64,000 bases of DNA from Bartonella callosciuri (GTDB lineage: Bacteria; Pseudomonadota; Alphaproteobacteria; Rhizobiales; Rhizobiaceae), in NCBI RefSeq assembly GCF_014203215.1, contig NZ_JACHIM010000001.1, forward strand, positions 248,001-312,000, given 5' to 3'. Positions 1-12,055 of the stretch are shown here, one piece after another. The notes beneath the pieces were generated by a model, which was not told where the DNA came from, did not search any database, and saw only the letters and a list, made by a program, of their open reading frames with translations. Position 1 is the first letter of the stretch; each line of letters opens with the position of its first letter. The position numbers and the translations under genes were made by a program.

Positions 1-952
1 ACAGTTTAAAATGATGAATAAGTGCCTCCATGGAACTTTTCATTTCGCACCGCTTTGGTGGCACTATTTTACGATCTAAACTCGAGACTGGTTCATTTTT
101 TTCCGTACTAAGCAAACGATCCACGCATTGGCGCATAATTTTTGCTGATTGACGCATTTCTTCCATACGAATGAGGTAGCGATCGTAGCAATCACTGTTC
201 TTACCTACAGGAATATCAAATTCCATTTCATCATAACATTCATAAGGTTGGCTTTTACGCAAATCCCACGGCACACCGGCGCCACGAATCATGACTCCAG
301 AAAAACCACGTGCCCAAGCTTCATCAATACTTACTATACCAATATCCACATTACGCTGCTTAAAAATTCGATTTGGCGTTATAAGCGCATCAAGTTTACC
401 AAGAGCAATAAGAAATGGATCAATAAAATTACCGATATCCTCAATTAAAGATTCCGGTAAGTCTTGATGCACACCCCCAGGACGAAAATAATTTGCATGA
501 AGACGTGCGCCACACGCACGCTCATAAAAAACCATCAATCTTTCACGTTGCTCGAACCCCCAAAGAGGTGGTGTCAAAGCACCAACATCCATTGCCTGTG
601 TTGTTACATTAAGCAAATGATTAAGAATGCGCCCAATTTCAGAAAACAAAACACGTATTAACTGCCCACGTTTAGGAACCTCAACACCTAATAATTTTTC
701 AATAGCCAGCACAAAAGCATGCTCCTGATTCATAGGAGCAACATAATCTAAACGATCTAAATAAGGACAAGCTTGAAGATAAGTTTTTGTTTCCATTAAT
801 TTTTCGGTACCGCGATGCAATAATCCAATATGTGGATCTACACGCTCAACAACTTCACCATCCAATTCCAGAACCATGCGTAAAACCCCATGCGCTGCAG
901 GATGTTGTGGTCCAAAATTGATATTAAAGTTCCGAACATTGACCTCAGTCAC
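1..952 (-). CDS. nuoD: NADH-quinone oxidoreductase subunit D, 3' end cut by window edge
   Basis: Subunit of the peripheral arm of respiratory complex I, which with NuoB and NuoC forms the quinone-reducing module at the inner membrane. The minus-strand reading gives about 317 residues starting [20 protein letters not shown], the highly conserved NuoD N-terminus; family members are near 400 residues, so the C-terminal fifth lies outside the window. The start is GTG at 952, preceded by an AAGGGG ribosome binding site, and an in-frame TAG lies just upstream, so no ATG alternative exists. It is last of the visible nuoABCD run, about 125 bases after nuoC. Confidence 0.95.
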   Translation of the reverse strand, partial: MTEVNVRNFNINFGPQHPAAHGVLRMVLELDGEVVERVDPHIGLLHRGTEKLMETKTYLQACPYLDRLDYVAPMNQEHAFVLAIEKLLGVEVPKRGQLIRVLFSEIGRILNHLLNVTTQAMDVGALTPPLWGFEQRERLMVFYERACGARLHANYFRPGGVHQDLPESLIEDIGNFIDPFLIALGKLDALITPNRIFKQRNVDIGIVSIDEAWARGFSGVMIRGAGVPWDLRKSQPYECYDEMEFDIPVGKNSDCYDRYLIRMEEMRQSAKIMRQCVDRLLSTEKNEPVSSLDRKIVPPKRCEMKSSMEALIHHFKL

Positions 953-1077
953 TATAAACCCCTTGTTTTTCTAAAAAGCCTCATATAAAATATTAATGAG
1001 AAACCATTATCATAATGAAAACATTTAATTATTTAAAAAGTCTATCACTCTAATCTCAAGCCCTACAAGGTCCAATA

Positions 1078-1689
1078 TCACTTTTTGACATCTGCTTTAT
1101 CATCATGTGGGAAAATATACTCTCTTCCTTCCCAAGGGGAAAGAAAGTCAAAACTGCGCATTTCTTGTCGCAAAACAACAGGTTCATAAACCACCCTCTT
1201 TGTTTCATTATCATAACGACATTCAACAAACCCTGTTACAGGAAAATCTTTACGTAAAGGATACCCTTCGAATCCATAGTCGGTTAAAATTCGCCTTAAA
1301 TCTGGATGCCCTGAAAATAAAACTCCATACATATCATATGTTTCACGCTCATACCACTCTGCCCCAGGATAAACCGCACAAGCAGAAGCAACAGGAGTAT
1401 TTTCATCAGTACGTACTTTAACACGCAAGCGCAAATTCTTACGAGGAGATAAGAGTTGGTAAGAGACATCAAAACGCTTATCACGAAACGGATAATCAAC
1501 ACCACTAATGTCTGTAATATTAACAAACTGACAGCGAGAATCATCACGAACAAACATTAAAACGTCTGTAATTGCATCAAGACGGGATACAATAGTCAAC
1601 TCACCAAATGCAAGAATGGTTTCTTCAAGCTTATTTCCTAATTTGTCTTTCAAATAGGTAGCAAGTTCAACCAGTGATTCATCCACCAT
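1078..1689 (-). CDS. nuoC: NADH-quinone oxidoreductase subunit C
   Basis: Peripheral-arm subunit of complex I (30-kDa subunit family), 203 residues from the ATG at 1689 ([13 protein letters not shown]). The family signature around [20 protein letters not shown] is clear near residues 115-135, followed by [19 protein letters not shown]. The frame stays open upstream to 1878, but that stretch overlaps nuoB and reads as noise, so the downstream ATG is preferred. It starts 14 bases after the nuoB stop, consistent with translation as part of the nuo operon. NuoC and NuoD are separate here, not fused as in some enterobacteria. Confidence 0.95.
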   Translation of the reverse strand: MVDESLVELATYLKDKLGNKLEETILAFGELTIVSRLDAITDVLMFVRDDSRCQFVNITDISGVDYPFRDKRFDVSYQLLSPRKNLRLRVKVRTDENTPVASACAVYPGAEWYERETYDMYGVLFSGHPDLRRILTDYGFEGYPLRKDFPVTGFVECRYDNETKRVVYEPVVLRQEMRSFDFLSPWEGREYIFPHDDKADVKK

Positions 1690-1703
1690 GACAATAATGC
1701 CTT

Positions 1704-2285
1704 CTATCGCTCTATGGAACCAGTACGCCGGATTTTTTTCTGCAACAATAATATACCGTATAGTAATGCCTCCGCTGTAGGAGGACACCCTGGAACATAA
1801 ATATCCACAGGAACAATACGATCGCAGCCACGTACAACTGAATAAGAATAATGGTAATATCCCCCACCGTTTGCACATGACCCCATAGAAATCACATAAC
1901 GCGGCTCTGGCATCTGATCATACACTTTTCTTAAAGCAGGTGCCATCTTATTTGTTAGAGTGCCCGCTACTACCATGACATCTGATTGACGGGGTGAAGC
2001 ACGTGGCGCATAGCCAAAACGCTCATTATCATAGTGAGGCATTGAACACTGCATCATCTCGACAGCACAACAAGCCAAACCAAAACTCATCCACATTAAA
2101 GAACCGGTACGCGCCCAAGTAATTAGAGCATCTGCCGAAGTAACTAAAAAACCTTTATCTGATAATTCAGCATTAATATCACGGAAGAAACTGTCGTCAG
2201 ATCCCACCAATTTTTCCCCATTCGGACCAACTAACCCTTTTTCTTGTGGAGCAGTAATAGTTGAATTGTTAGATATTAATCCCAT
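1704..2285 (-). CDS. nuoB: NADH-quinone oxidoreductase subunit B
   Basis: Carries the terminal iron-sulfur cluster N2 that hands electrons to quinone in complex I. The 193-residue product has the four expected cluster ligands: the adjacent pair Cys72-Cys73 in [12 protein letters not shown], Cys137 in [10 protein letters not shown] and Cys167 in [10 protein letters not shown]. Its start overlaps the end of nuoA by 10 bases, indicating translational coupling. The N-terminal 40 residues are poorly conserved, as usual for alphaproteobacterial NuoB, so the exact start is somewhat less certain than the core. Confidence 0.97.
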   Translation of the reverse strand: MGLISNNSTITAPQEKGLVGPNGEKLVGSDDSFFRDINAELSDKGFLVTSADALITWARTGSLMWMSFGLACCAVEMMQCSMPHYDNERFGYAPRASPRQSDVMVVAGTLTNKMAPALRKVYDQMPEPRYVISMGSCANGGGYYHYSYSVVRGCDRIVPVDIYVPGCPPTAEALLYGILLLQKKIRRTGSIER

Positions 2286-2641
2286 TCAAGAGCTCCTTTT
2301 CTCCACTCATACATAAATCCGATAGTCAAAAGTGCTAAAAATACAATCATCGACCAAAAGCCGAACACACCTACCGAGCTAAATGAAACGGCCCAAGGAA
2401 AAAGAAAAGCAACTTCAAGATCAAAAACAATAAACAAAATTGATACTAAATAAAAACGAATATCAAACTTCATGCGCGCATCATCAAACGAATTAAACCC
2501 GCATTCATAAGCTGATAACTTTTCGGGATCGGGGGAACGATAAGCCACTATATAAGGCATAATTAAAAGCCCCCCCGCAATAACTGCCGAAACAATAATA
2601 AAGATCAAAACCGGTAAATAAGAACTCAGTAAATGAGTCAT
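2276..2641 (-). CDS. nuoA: NADH-quinone oxidoreductase subunit A
   Basis: Small membrane subunit of complex I, 121 residues with three predicted membrane helices (about residues 8-30, 60-85 and 90-112). The loop [20 protein letters not shown] between helices 1 and 2 is the diagnostic NuoA motif with its conserved cysteine. An AGAGG site lies just before the ATG at 2641. It is the first gene of the nuo operon, so the operon promoter should lie between 2642 and tRNA-Asp. A G7 run sits in codons near residue 23 (plus-strand C7 at 2570-2576). Confidence 0.96.
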   Translation of the reverse strand: MTHLLSSYLPVLIFIIVSAVIAGGLLIMPYIVAYRSPDPEKLSAYECGFNSFDDARMKFDIRFYLVSILFIVFDLEVAFLFPWAVSFSSVGVFGFWSMIVFLALLTIGFMYEWRKGALEWD

Positions 2642-2957
2642 AATCCTCTTCCACCTTAATGAAATGATCTGGGATTAACGCAATCACTCCACATTGTTAA
2701 ATCAAATAGATAAATTATAAACTGCTCTGTTAACTCCGCTCGCACTGTTTCAAGAACACAATAAAGCAATGCTTTTCTTATTAACATAGGTAACGCAGAG
2801 CAAAGAAAGACGCAAGCCCTATTCTTATAAACCACATAAAAAGGAGGAAAATCTGTATTCTAAAAAACATACTAAAGCTAACACTCTAGATACTATATCC
2901 CGCGCATATAAAATGCTCACGCTTAAAAAACAAAAATTCTATGAATAAATTGCGAAA
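2642..2957. other. Intergenic region upstream of nuo operon
   Basis: No coding signal on either strand. It must carry the promoter for the minus-strand nuo operon, but I could not pick a convincing -35/-10 pair by eye in this AT-rich sequence. Confidence 0.5.
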
Positions 2958-3034
2958 TGGCGCGAGTGACGGGGCTCGAACCCGCGACCTCCGGCGTGAC
3001 AGGCCAGCACTCTAACCAACTGAGCTACACCCGC
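2958..3034 (-). tRNA. tRNA-Asp (anticodon GTC)
   Basis: Minus-strand cloverleaf of 77 bases with encoded CCA. The acceptor stem pairs GCGGGTG with CACTCGC (one G-U), the D arm is AGCTCAGTTGGTTAGAGT, the anticodon loop CTGTCAC gives GTC, and the T arm has GGTTCGAGCC. Decodes GAC and GAU. Confidence 0.95.
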
Positions 3035-3209
3035 GCAATTCTTTCTAACCAATTTATTATTGGCATAAGCGGTCGTGTAAGGGGTTCATCCGTTTATGTC
3101 AAGAAGGCTTATGCATTTTTTCAAAAAAATCATCAAACATTATCTTTATTCTTGCGTTTGGAAAAATTTTTCCTTAAAGATTGCCTATTCAATTGCTAAT
3201 CATTGCATC

Positions 3210-3285
3210 GGGCGATTAGCTCAGCTGGTAGAGCGCCTCGTTTACACCGAGGATGTCGGGAGTTCGAGTCTCTCATCGCCCACCA
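3210..3285 (+). tRNA. tRNA-Val (anticodon TAC)
   Basis: A 76-base cloverleaf with encoded CCA: acceptor GGGCGAT pairs with ATCGCCC, anticodon stem CCTCG/CGAGG encloses the loop TTTACAC (TAC), and the T loop is AGTTCGAGTCT. Reads GUA and probably other valine codons. The same downstream repeat follows this gene and tRNA-Ser. Confidence 0.95.
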
Positions 3286-3302
3286 TTTAGCTTTATTTTA
3301 TC

Positions 3303-3385
3303 AATAACCTATTGATTTTATATATCTTTTTCAAGGTGCGGGATAAATAAAGGTTAGGGAATAGCATTTTTTGACATTTTTCCGC
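3303..3385. repeat. tRNA-flanking repeat, copy 1 (boundary segment)
   Basis: The segment beginning AACCTATTGATTTTATAT and containing AAGGTGCGGGATAA starts 17 bases after tRNA-Val. A close copy begins at 4343, 18 bases after tRNA-Ser. Matching distance from two unrelated tRNA genes argues that the repeat was delivered by an element that uses tRNA 3' ends, though no integrase is present. Confidence 0.7.
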
Positions 3386-3612
3386 AACAGAGAATTTTCC
3401 TCTCTTTTCGCTTCGCTAATTACTTCTAATAATTGTTTGAATGCTTCGAAAGCTTCTCGTGAAAAAACATTTAAAATTCTCATAAACATCCCAACAATTT
3501 TACGACTCAATGGATCCCAAGGCTTTATTGTAAAATAACTTACAAAAAGAATCAGCTTCTTTTCTTAAAAGGGATCGCTGTTTCTTGATCTAAAGCATAG
3601 AGTTCAATAATT
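3331..3612 (-). pseudogene. Degraded small gene, repeat family copy 1
   Basis: Read on the minus strand, this gives ELYALDQETA, then after a frame disruption near 3560, DPLSRKIVGMFMRILNVFS and EAFEAFKQLLEVISEAKR, ending at a TGA at 3331-3333. The protein-level match to the copy at 4769-5058 (ELYVLDQETADLL, PLSCEIVGMFVRVLDVRSQ, EDLEAFKKLLEKIS) shows that both descend from one real gene. Function is unknown. Both copies are broken. Confidence 0.65.
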
Positions 3613-4236
3613 TTTTTCCATCCTAACTATAAGCTTTTTATCAATCTCTACAAGAAAACAAAATATGCTTTAAGCTATAAAATGAAAAAGGAGTTTTAGA
3701 ATAAATGTAGCCTGCGATTCGTGATCTGTTTAAAGGCATAAGTAGTAGAAACATAAAAAATGATAAATATAATATCATAAGCACAATCATGTGTGCGCTA
3801 AAGCCACACTTTAGCTGCTTTACTCTAAACGGTTAAGGAAAAATTAATGATTTTTTAGCCCAGAGTTATGTAGTAGTTGTGGATTTTATAATAATACAAC
3901 ATTGTTTTCGATAACCTCAATGTAAAAGGAGATCTAAACCTAACCCAAAAAAAGAAAACCATTTCGAGAAAAAGAATAAACTTGCTCAAGAAGCGCTACT
4001 GTCTTAGTCAATAATAGCATTTTAAAGCTCTGTTATAATATCGTATCTATCTTTCATTTCTTCGGTGTGAAATTATTCATATTATAATGAAGCTAAAATT
4101 AAGCAAAATTTTAAGGATTCAAAGGATTAAAAGTTATTTTTAATAACGCTTCAACCAGTTTTATTAAAAATGCCTAAAAGCACATTTAAATGATTGACCT
4201 TTTGCGAGAACTTTGTAAAAAAGCATATTCAGTTTG
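3613..4236. other. AT-rich intergenic region before tRNA-Ser
   Basis: No supported gene. Short reading frames are interrupted everywhere and no repeat of the neighbouring family was seen here. Confidence 0.5.
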
Positions 4237-4325
4237 GAGGGGTGGCCGAGCGGTTTAAGGCACCGGTCTTGAAAACCGGCGTGCAGGAGACTGTACCGTG
4301 GGTTCGAATCCCACCCCCTCCGCCA
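4237..4325 (+). tRNA. tRNA-Ser (anticodon TGA)
   Basis: An 89-base class II tRNA with long variable arm and encoded CCA. Acceptor GGAGGGG pairs with CCCCTCC, the D arm is GGCCGAGCGGTTTAAGGC, the anticodon stem CCGGT/ACCGG surrounds CTTGAAA (TGA), and the T arm is GTGGGTTCGAATCCCAC. Decodes UCA and related serine codons. Confidence 0.95.
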
Positions 4326-4342
4326 CAGCACTTTTATCGTGC

Positions 4343-4462
4343 TATAACTTATTGATTTTATATGTGTTTTTTTAAGGTGCGGGATAAGTAAACAAAGGTT
4401 CGGGAATAGGATTTTCAAACTTGCTGTTCCAAAACGCATTCTTTTTTACTAATTTTCTCTAG
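4343..4462. repeat. tRNA-flanking repeat, copy 2 (truncated)
   Basis: Begins ATAACTTATTGATTTTATAT, matching the segment after tRNA-Val, and continues through AAGGTGCGGGATAA and GGAATAGGATTTTCAAAC to ACTAATTTTCTCTAG, where the inverted-repeat element starts two bases later. The second half closely matches 4769-4855. On the minus strand it corresponds to the C-terminal end of the same degraded gene as copies 1 and 3. Confidence 0.7.
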
Positions 4463-4463
4463 T

Positions 4464-4768
4464 TGTAGTTTGACAGTAGGTTTTGCATAATTTGACAGCA
4501 GGTTTTGCATCAATTTATTTTTTTTCAAAGAGTTTTAAAGGGGGTCTCAAAGGGTCTTCAAAGACCTTTCAAAGCTTTCTCTCATTTTTACCATGAAAAC
4601 GCTCTTTTTTCTGATTTTTGGTAATTTTCGCAATTTTAGGTGTCAAAATCTATTTTGGCAAAACGCGCTTTTAATGCTAAATTTTATGCATAAAAATAAC
4701 AAATTATCACCTATTCCTAACTAATCCCACCTCTTCTCACTTACTGCAAAACCTACTGTCAAACTACA
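4464..4768. mobile_element. 305-bp element with perfect 24-bp terminal inverted repeats (MITE-like)
   Basis: The sequence at 4464-4487 (TGTAGTTTGACAGTAGGTTT plus TGCA) is the exact reverse complement of 4745-4768. A second, imperfect copy of the terminal motif (TTTGACAGCAGGTTTTGCAT) follows just inside the left end as a direct repeat. The interior has no open frame but contains a hairpin around AAAGGGTCTTCAAAGACCTTT. Size, lack of coding content and perfect termini fit a miniature inverted-repeat element; no matching transposase or clear target-site duplication is visible, so mobility is inference. Confidence 0.6.
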
Positions 4769-5058
4769 GGTGAGGGATGCGTGGATAAAAGTGAGGGAAT
4801 AGGATTTTCAAACTTGCTTTTCCAAAACGCATTCTTTTTTACTAACTTTCTCTAGTATTTACTAATTTTCTCTAGTAATTTTTTGAATGCTTCTAAATCT
4901 TCTTGTGAACGAACATCTAAAACTCTAACAAACATACCAACAATTTCACAACTCAATGGATTACAAGGCTTTATTGTAAAATAACTTACAAAAAGAATCA
5001 GCTTCTTTTATTATAAGAGATCTGCTGTCTCTTGATCTAAAACATAGAGTTCCATAAT
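4769..5058 (-). pseudogene. Degraded small gene, repeat family copy 3
   Basis: On the minus strand the frame reads MELYVLDQETADLL, two consecutive TAA codons, KKLILFVSYFTIKPCNPL, SCEIVGMFVRVLDVRSQE, DLEAFKKLLEKISK, then another stop (TAG) and KNAFWKSKFENPIPS. Apart from the stops it stays in one frame for about 85 codons, so it was recently a gene. It is the better preserved sibling of the copy at 3331-3612. No family was recognised. Confidence 0.65.
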
Positions 5059-5303
5059 CTTTTCTTCGCAATAGTTTATCAGTCTTCTCAGAAACAACTA
5101 AATTCCGTATCAGATATCTGTTACATTATTCTGGATAAAGGAATATATCCTTATTAATTCCATATTCTTTTTCTTTATCCACATGACGTGATAAAAAATG
5201 TTTTCTACTTTACTCCTCATTTATATCATGCTTCGATACGGAGAGATTTTTCATTTTCAGTGTAATTTTAAGCTTAATAATAATTAAAGGGGGCTTCCTA
5301 AAA

Positions 5304-6698
5304 ATGAATGATGAAAAAAACATAAAAGAAAATCCTCAGAAAAAACTGCAACGCGGACTCGACAACCGCCATGTGCAGCTTATCGCTATTGGTGGTGCCA
5401 TTGGAACAGGACTCTTCATGGGATCAGGAAAAACAATCAGCGTAGCAGGCCCTTCAATCCTACTCGTTTACGCTATTACCGGTTGCGCCTTATACCTCGT
5501 AATGCGCGCTATGGGAGAATTATTACTTTCTAACTCACAGTACCGATCTCTTGTAGACTTTGCAACCGATCTGCTAGGACCAGGAACTGCTTTTTTTATT
5601 GGCTGGAGCTATTGGTTGAGTTGGGTTGTAACCGGAGCCGCAGATATTATAGCGATCATCACTTATATGCACTTTTGGTGGCCAACACTCAACCCATGGA
5701 TTATTGTTTTCACGTGCGTTATTTTCTTTCTAAGCTTTAACCTTCTTGCCGTAAAATTATTTGGTGAACTTGAGTTTTGGTTTGGTCTTATTAAAGTCGT
5801 AGCAATTATAGCATTAATCATTGTTGGATTTTATATGATCGCTACTGGCTTTACCTCTCCAAACGGTACCGTTGCCTCTCTTAGCCACGTATGGAACGAC
5901 GGAAATATCTTTCCTCGAGGAATTACAGGTTTTTTTGCTGGTTTTCAAATTGCCATTTTTGCTTTTGTTGGTATAGAAATTTCTGGAACGACTGTAGCTG
6001 AAGTGAAAGAGCCTAAAAAAGTTCTACCAAAAGCAATTAACTCAATACCTATTCGTATTGTACTCTTTTATATCTTTTCTCTTCTTGTGATTATGTCAGT
6101 CACACCTTGGGACCAAGTGAAGCCAGATAAAAGCCCCTTTGTCGCAATGTTTTGCCTTGCTGGCATTCCAATAGCTGCTGGCTTAGTAAATTTTGTTGTT
6201 CTCACATCAGCTGCTTCTTCAGCAAATAGTGGTATTTTTTCTACCAGCCGCTTGATATATGGTCTTGCAACACAAAAAGGAGCTCCTAAACTTTTAGGAA
6301 AACTTTCTGGCAACCGCGTTCCAGCTAACGCTCTATTCTTTTCTTTCTTGTGTATTTTATTAGGGTATACAGTTGCATCGCTGTCTCCAAGCATCATAAG
6401 TGCTTTTACAATTGTCTCCAGTATTTCAGCAATTGCATTTATATTCGTATGGTCTGTGATTTTGATCAGCTATATCGTTTACCGACGCAATCGTCCCCAC
6501 CTACATGCTGAATCCATCTACAAAATGCCAGGGGGCGTTATCATGTGTTGGGTTGTTTTAGTCTTCTTTGCTTTCATTCTCTTTTTGTTAACATTAGAAT
6601 CTGATACCCTAATAGCGTTAAAATATACTCTATTATGGTTTATTTTATTAGGCATAACGTATTTGACATTTGTAAGGAAAAACTCAACTAAAAGATAA
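5304..6698 (+). CDS. cycA: D-serine/D-alanine/glycine transporter CycA
   Basis: Amino acid/proton symporter of the APC superfamily in the inner membrane, 464 residues with about twelve hydrophobic segments. It matches E. coli CycA along its whole length from memory, for example RHVQLIAIGGAIGTGLFMGS near residues 22-41 (with the consensus GGAIGTGLF), RAMGELLLSN, ITGFFAGFQIAIFAFVGIE and SAASSANSGIFSTSR. The start has an AAAGGGGG site 11 bases upstream. It stands alone and is convergent with ilvC. Substrate assignment rests on overall similarity; other small neutral amino acids are possible. Confidence 0.9.
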   Translation: MNDEKNIKENPQKKLQRGLDNRHVQLIAIGGAIGTGLFMGSGKTISVAGPSILLVYAITGCALYLVMRAMGELLLSNSQYRSLVDFATDLLGPGTAFFIGWSYWLSWVVTGAADIIAIITYMHFWWPTLNPWIIVFTCVIFFLSFNLLAVKLFGELEFWFGLIKVVAIIALIIVGFYMIATGFTSPNGTVASLSHVWNDGNIFPRGITGFFAGFQIAIFAFVGIEISGTTVAEVKEPKKVLPKAINSIPIRIVLFYIFSLLVIMSVTPWDQVKPDKSPFVAMFCLAGIPIAAGLVNFVVLTSAASSANSGIFSTSRLIYGLATQKGAPKLLGKLSGNRVPANALFFSFLCILLGYTVASLSPSIISAFTIVSSISAIAFIFVWSVILISYIVYRRNRPHLHAESIYKMPGGVIMCWVVLVFFAFILFLLTLESDTLIALKYTLLWFILLGITYLTFVRKNSTKR

Positions 6699-6728
6699 CA
6701 CATAAAGTTTGTACATAAAAAACATCTT

Positions 6729-6762
6729 TAAAAGGGTTACAAAAGTTACCCCTTTTTATGCA
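6729..6762 (+). terminator. Rho-independent terminator after cycA
   Basis: An imperfect hairpin AAAAGGGTTAC / GTTACCCCTTTTT with AAAA loop ends in a T run 60 bases after the cycA stop. It lies between convergent genes and has an A run on the other side, so it may also serve ilvC. Confidence 0.6.
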
Positions 6763-6795
6763 TAAAATATGCGAACTCTTAGTTCCATATAAACT

Positions 6796-9704
<2,909 letters not shown>

Positions 9705-10439
9705 TCACACCAATAATTGAATAAAACGCTGAACAGTTTCACGCATTCCATACTCTAACGCATCAGCAATAAGCCCATGACCAATAGAAACTTCATCAAG
9801 CCAAGGAATACGATTAATAAGAGAAGGAAGATTCATAATTGTCAGATCATGCCCTGCATTAACACCTAATTGCAGCTCTTGAGCTCTTCTTGCTGCTAAA
9901 ACAAGTTTATTGAGCTCTTGATCCTGTTTTGTTTTATCTTCAAATGCACCACCGTAAGCCCCCGTATAAAATTCTACACGATCAGCACCAATCGCTTTAG
10001 CAATATCAAGACCATCGACAATAGGGTCAGCAAATAACGACACACGAATTTTTTTTGCTTTCAAGCGTTGAATAATAGGCGCTAAAAATTCTGCATTACG
10101 ATCAAAATTCCAACCATGATCAGAAGTTAACTGAGTAGGATCATCAGGAACAAGAGTTATCTGATCAGCATAATTTTCTACTATATCTAAAAATGCATCG
10201 CTTGGATAACCTTCAATATTAAATTCAGCAGTAGGAAATGTGCTGTTAATTAAACGGTATATATCTGGCAAATCAGCAAAACGAATATGTCTTTCATCAG
10301 GACGTGGATGGACTGTCAAACCTGCTGCACCAGCTGTAAGTGCTATATGTCCAACATTCTTGATATTTGGCCAAGGAAGATTACGCCGATTTCGTAAAAG
10401 GGCAACAGCATTAAGATTAACTGAAAGTTTTATTGCCAT
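9705..10439 (-). CDS. pdxJ: Pyridoxine 5'-phosphate synthase
   Basis: Last step of DXP-dependent vitamin B6 synthesis: condenses 1-deoxyxylulose 5-phosphate with 3-amino-2-oxopropyl phosphate to pyridoxine 5'-phosphate. 244 residues from the ATG at 10439 ([19 protein letters not shown]). Diagnostic segments are [32 protein letters not shown] and AGHDLT, and [12 protein letters not shown] near the C-terminus. The reading frame extends upstream into the helicase gene but the conserved start is this ATG. The helicase gene ends 77 bases upstream. Confidence 0.95.
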   Translation of the reverse strand: MAIKLSVNLNAVALLRNRRNLPWPNIKNVGHIALTAGAAGLTVHPRPDERHIRFADLPDIYRLINSTFPTAEFNIEGYPSDAFLDIVENYADQITLVPDDPTQLTSDHGWNFDRNAEFLAPIIQRLKAKKIRVSLFADPIVDGLDIAKAIGADRVEFYTGAYGGAFEDKTKQDQELNKLVLAARRAQELQLGVNAGHDLTIMNLPSLINRIPWLDEVSIGHGLIADALEYGMRETVQRFIQLLV

Positions 10440-10516
10440 GCACACTCTCATTTCTATATACAATTCTAAAGACAGAAAAAATACATTCTCCAGTATAACC
10501 CTAGAGAATAAATTTT

Positions 10517-11638
10517 CTATCGAACAATTGTTAAACGCTCTGCTGCACGCGTAATTCCTGTATAAAGCCAACGTGAATACATATCACGAAATGCAAAACT
10601 TTCATCAAACAAAACGACATTGTCCCATTGAGATCCTTGCGCTTTATGAACAGTTAACGCATATCCATAATCAAAATCATCATATCTTTTTTTTAATTGC
10701 CATGAAATCTCATTATTAGGATCTTCAAACATTGCTTTTAAAAGCTTAATCTTCGCTACCCCACGATCGCTTTCTTCTGGTTTAATAAGAAAGCTAATAC
10801 CTGGTTTAGTAGTTTCCTTCTGTGAAGTCATTACTTTCCATAAAGAGCCATTCAACAAGCCTTTGGGTGGATCATTGCGCAAACACACAAGCTTATCTCC
10901 CGCTTGTGGATAATCTGCTGTAAATCCCTTCAACACACGCAAACGTTTATTATAACGGTGACGTGTTCGGTTAACCCCAACCAACACCTGATCAGCTTCC
11001 AAAACCAATTCCTGATCGACCTCTTTGCGTGAAATAACCCGAGCAGCCCCATAATCACCATACGCAATATCGCGTCCTTCACGCACATCCATAGCCAGAC
11101 GAACAATCGGATTATCACGAGCTTGCCGATGAATTTCTGAAAGAAGAAAATCCGGTGCACTATTGGAAAAAAAACCGCCTCCTGATATGGGAGGCAATTG
11201 ACCCGGATCACCAAGAACAAGAATCGGCGTCCGAAAGCTCATCAAATCACGCGCTAATTGCTCATCCACCATCGAACACTCATCAATAATGATAAGCTTA
11301 GCTTGCGCAGCTGCACTTTTCCGATTAAGTGCAAATGTCGGTGCAATAGATTTTTTTCCTGTTACTTCATCGGAAACTTCTTCTTCCCCGCGCGGACAAT
11401 AAATCAGCGAATGAATAGTACAAGCATTGCTCGCGCCTTTCGAGCGCAAAACCTGTGCTGCTTTGCCTGTAAACGCAGCAAATTGAACAGAACCATCAAC
11501 TGTTTCCGCAAAATAGCGCGCAAGCGTTGTCTTCCCTGTCCCTGCATAGCCAAAGAGGCGAAAAAGTGGAGAATGCCCATTTTTCAACCACGCAGCAACA
11601 GCTTTCAATGCATTATCCTGTTCCCGTGAAAATTGCAT
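10517..11638 (-). CDS. RecD-like ATP-dependent DNA helicase (superfamily 1B)
   Basis: A 373-residue helicase with Walker [10 protein letters not shown] at 30-38, Walker [12 protein letters not shown], motif [16 protein letters not shown] and a C-terminal UvrD/RecD-type motif [19 protein letters not shown] followed by [14 protein letters not shown]. This motif set is the RecD/Dda type that moves 5' to 3' on single strands. It lacks the long N-terminal domain of RecD2, so it is a short stand-alone form common in Rhizobiales and also in phages. Its cellular role is not known from sequence; DNA repair or replication restart is inference. Confidence 0.85.
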   Translation of the reverse strand: MQFSREQDNALKAVAAWLKNGHSPLFRLFGYAGTGKTTLARYFAETVDGSVQFAAFTGKAAQVLRSKGASNACTIHSLIYCPRGEEEVSDEVTGKKSIAPTFALNRKSAAAQAKLIIIDECSMVDEQLARDLMSFRTPILVLGDPGQLPPISGGGFFSNSAPDFLLSEIHRQARDNPIVRLAMDVREGRDIAYGDYGAARVISRKEVDQELVLEADQVLVGVNRTRHRYNKRLRVLKGFTADYPQAGDKLVCLRNDPPKGLLNGSLWKVMTSQKETTKPGISFLIKPEESDRGVAKIKLLKAMFEDPNNEISWQLKKRYDDFDYGYALTVHKAQGSQWDNVVLFDESFAFRDMYSRWLYTGITRAAERLTIVR

Positions 11639-12055
11639 AATTTATCAAAATAAGATTCGCATAAAAAGAGCAAGCGTTTTGGAAATAAAACCACTCTCAC
11701 AGCACAATTATCAACCATCGTAGCAATTACTATTGTTCACAATACTTCAACAATCTAAGTTTTATATCCAGACAAAATTTGTATCAGCCTTCTTGAACAA
11801 ATATCACACTTTTTATGAAAAACATTCTTTTTTACAACAAAACACAAACAACCTATTAACATACGCAGAAAATTTAAAATTAAGACACATATGCACTTCA
11901 GCTGCCCCATGTTTAGAACTAAAAAATAGCTAAAGCAAAACTTTAAATTTACAAAATTATAACTGCAAATTTTTCATAAAAAAAACTGCCAAAAATGAGG
12001 AATAGAGGCAAAAACTCAAAAAAATTAATGACTATCAAATCCCTTCATTATTTGA
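11639..12055. other. Intergenic region upstream of helicase gene
   Basis: About 400 AT-rich bases with no coding signal; should contain the helicase promoter. Nothing else recognised. Confidence 0.45.

Noticed and set aside
2957-3199. 80-codon plus-strand frame reading MARVTGLEPATSGVTGQHSN
   Set aside because: It is the reverse-strand translation of tRNA-Asp, a well-known false annotation.
4164-4439. 91-codon minus-strand frame reading RRGWDSNPRYSLLHAGF
   Set aside because: It crosses tRNA-Ser antisense and gives the typical false peptide of that tRNA; not a gene.
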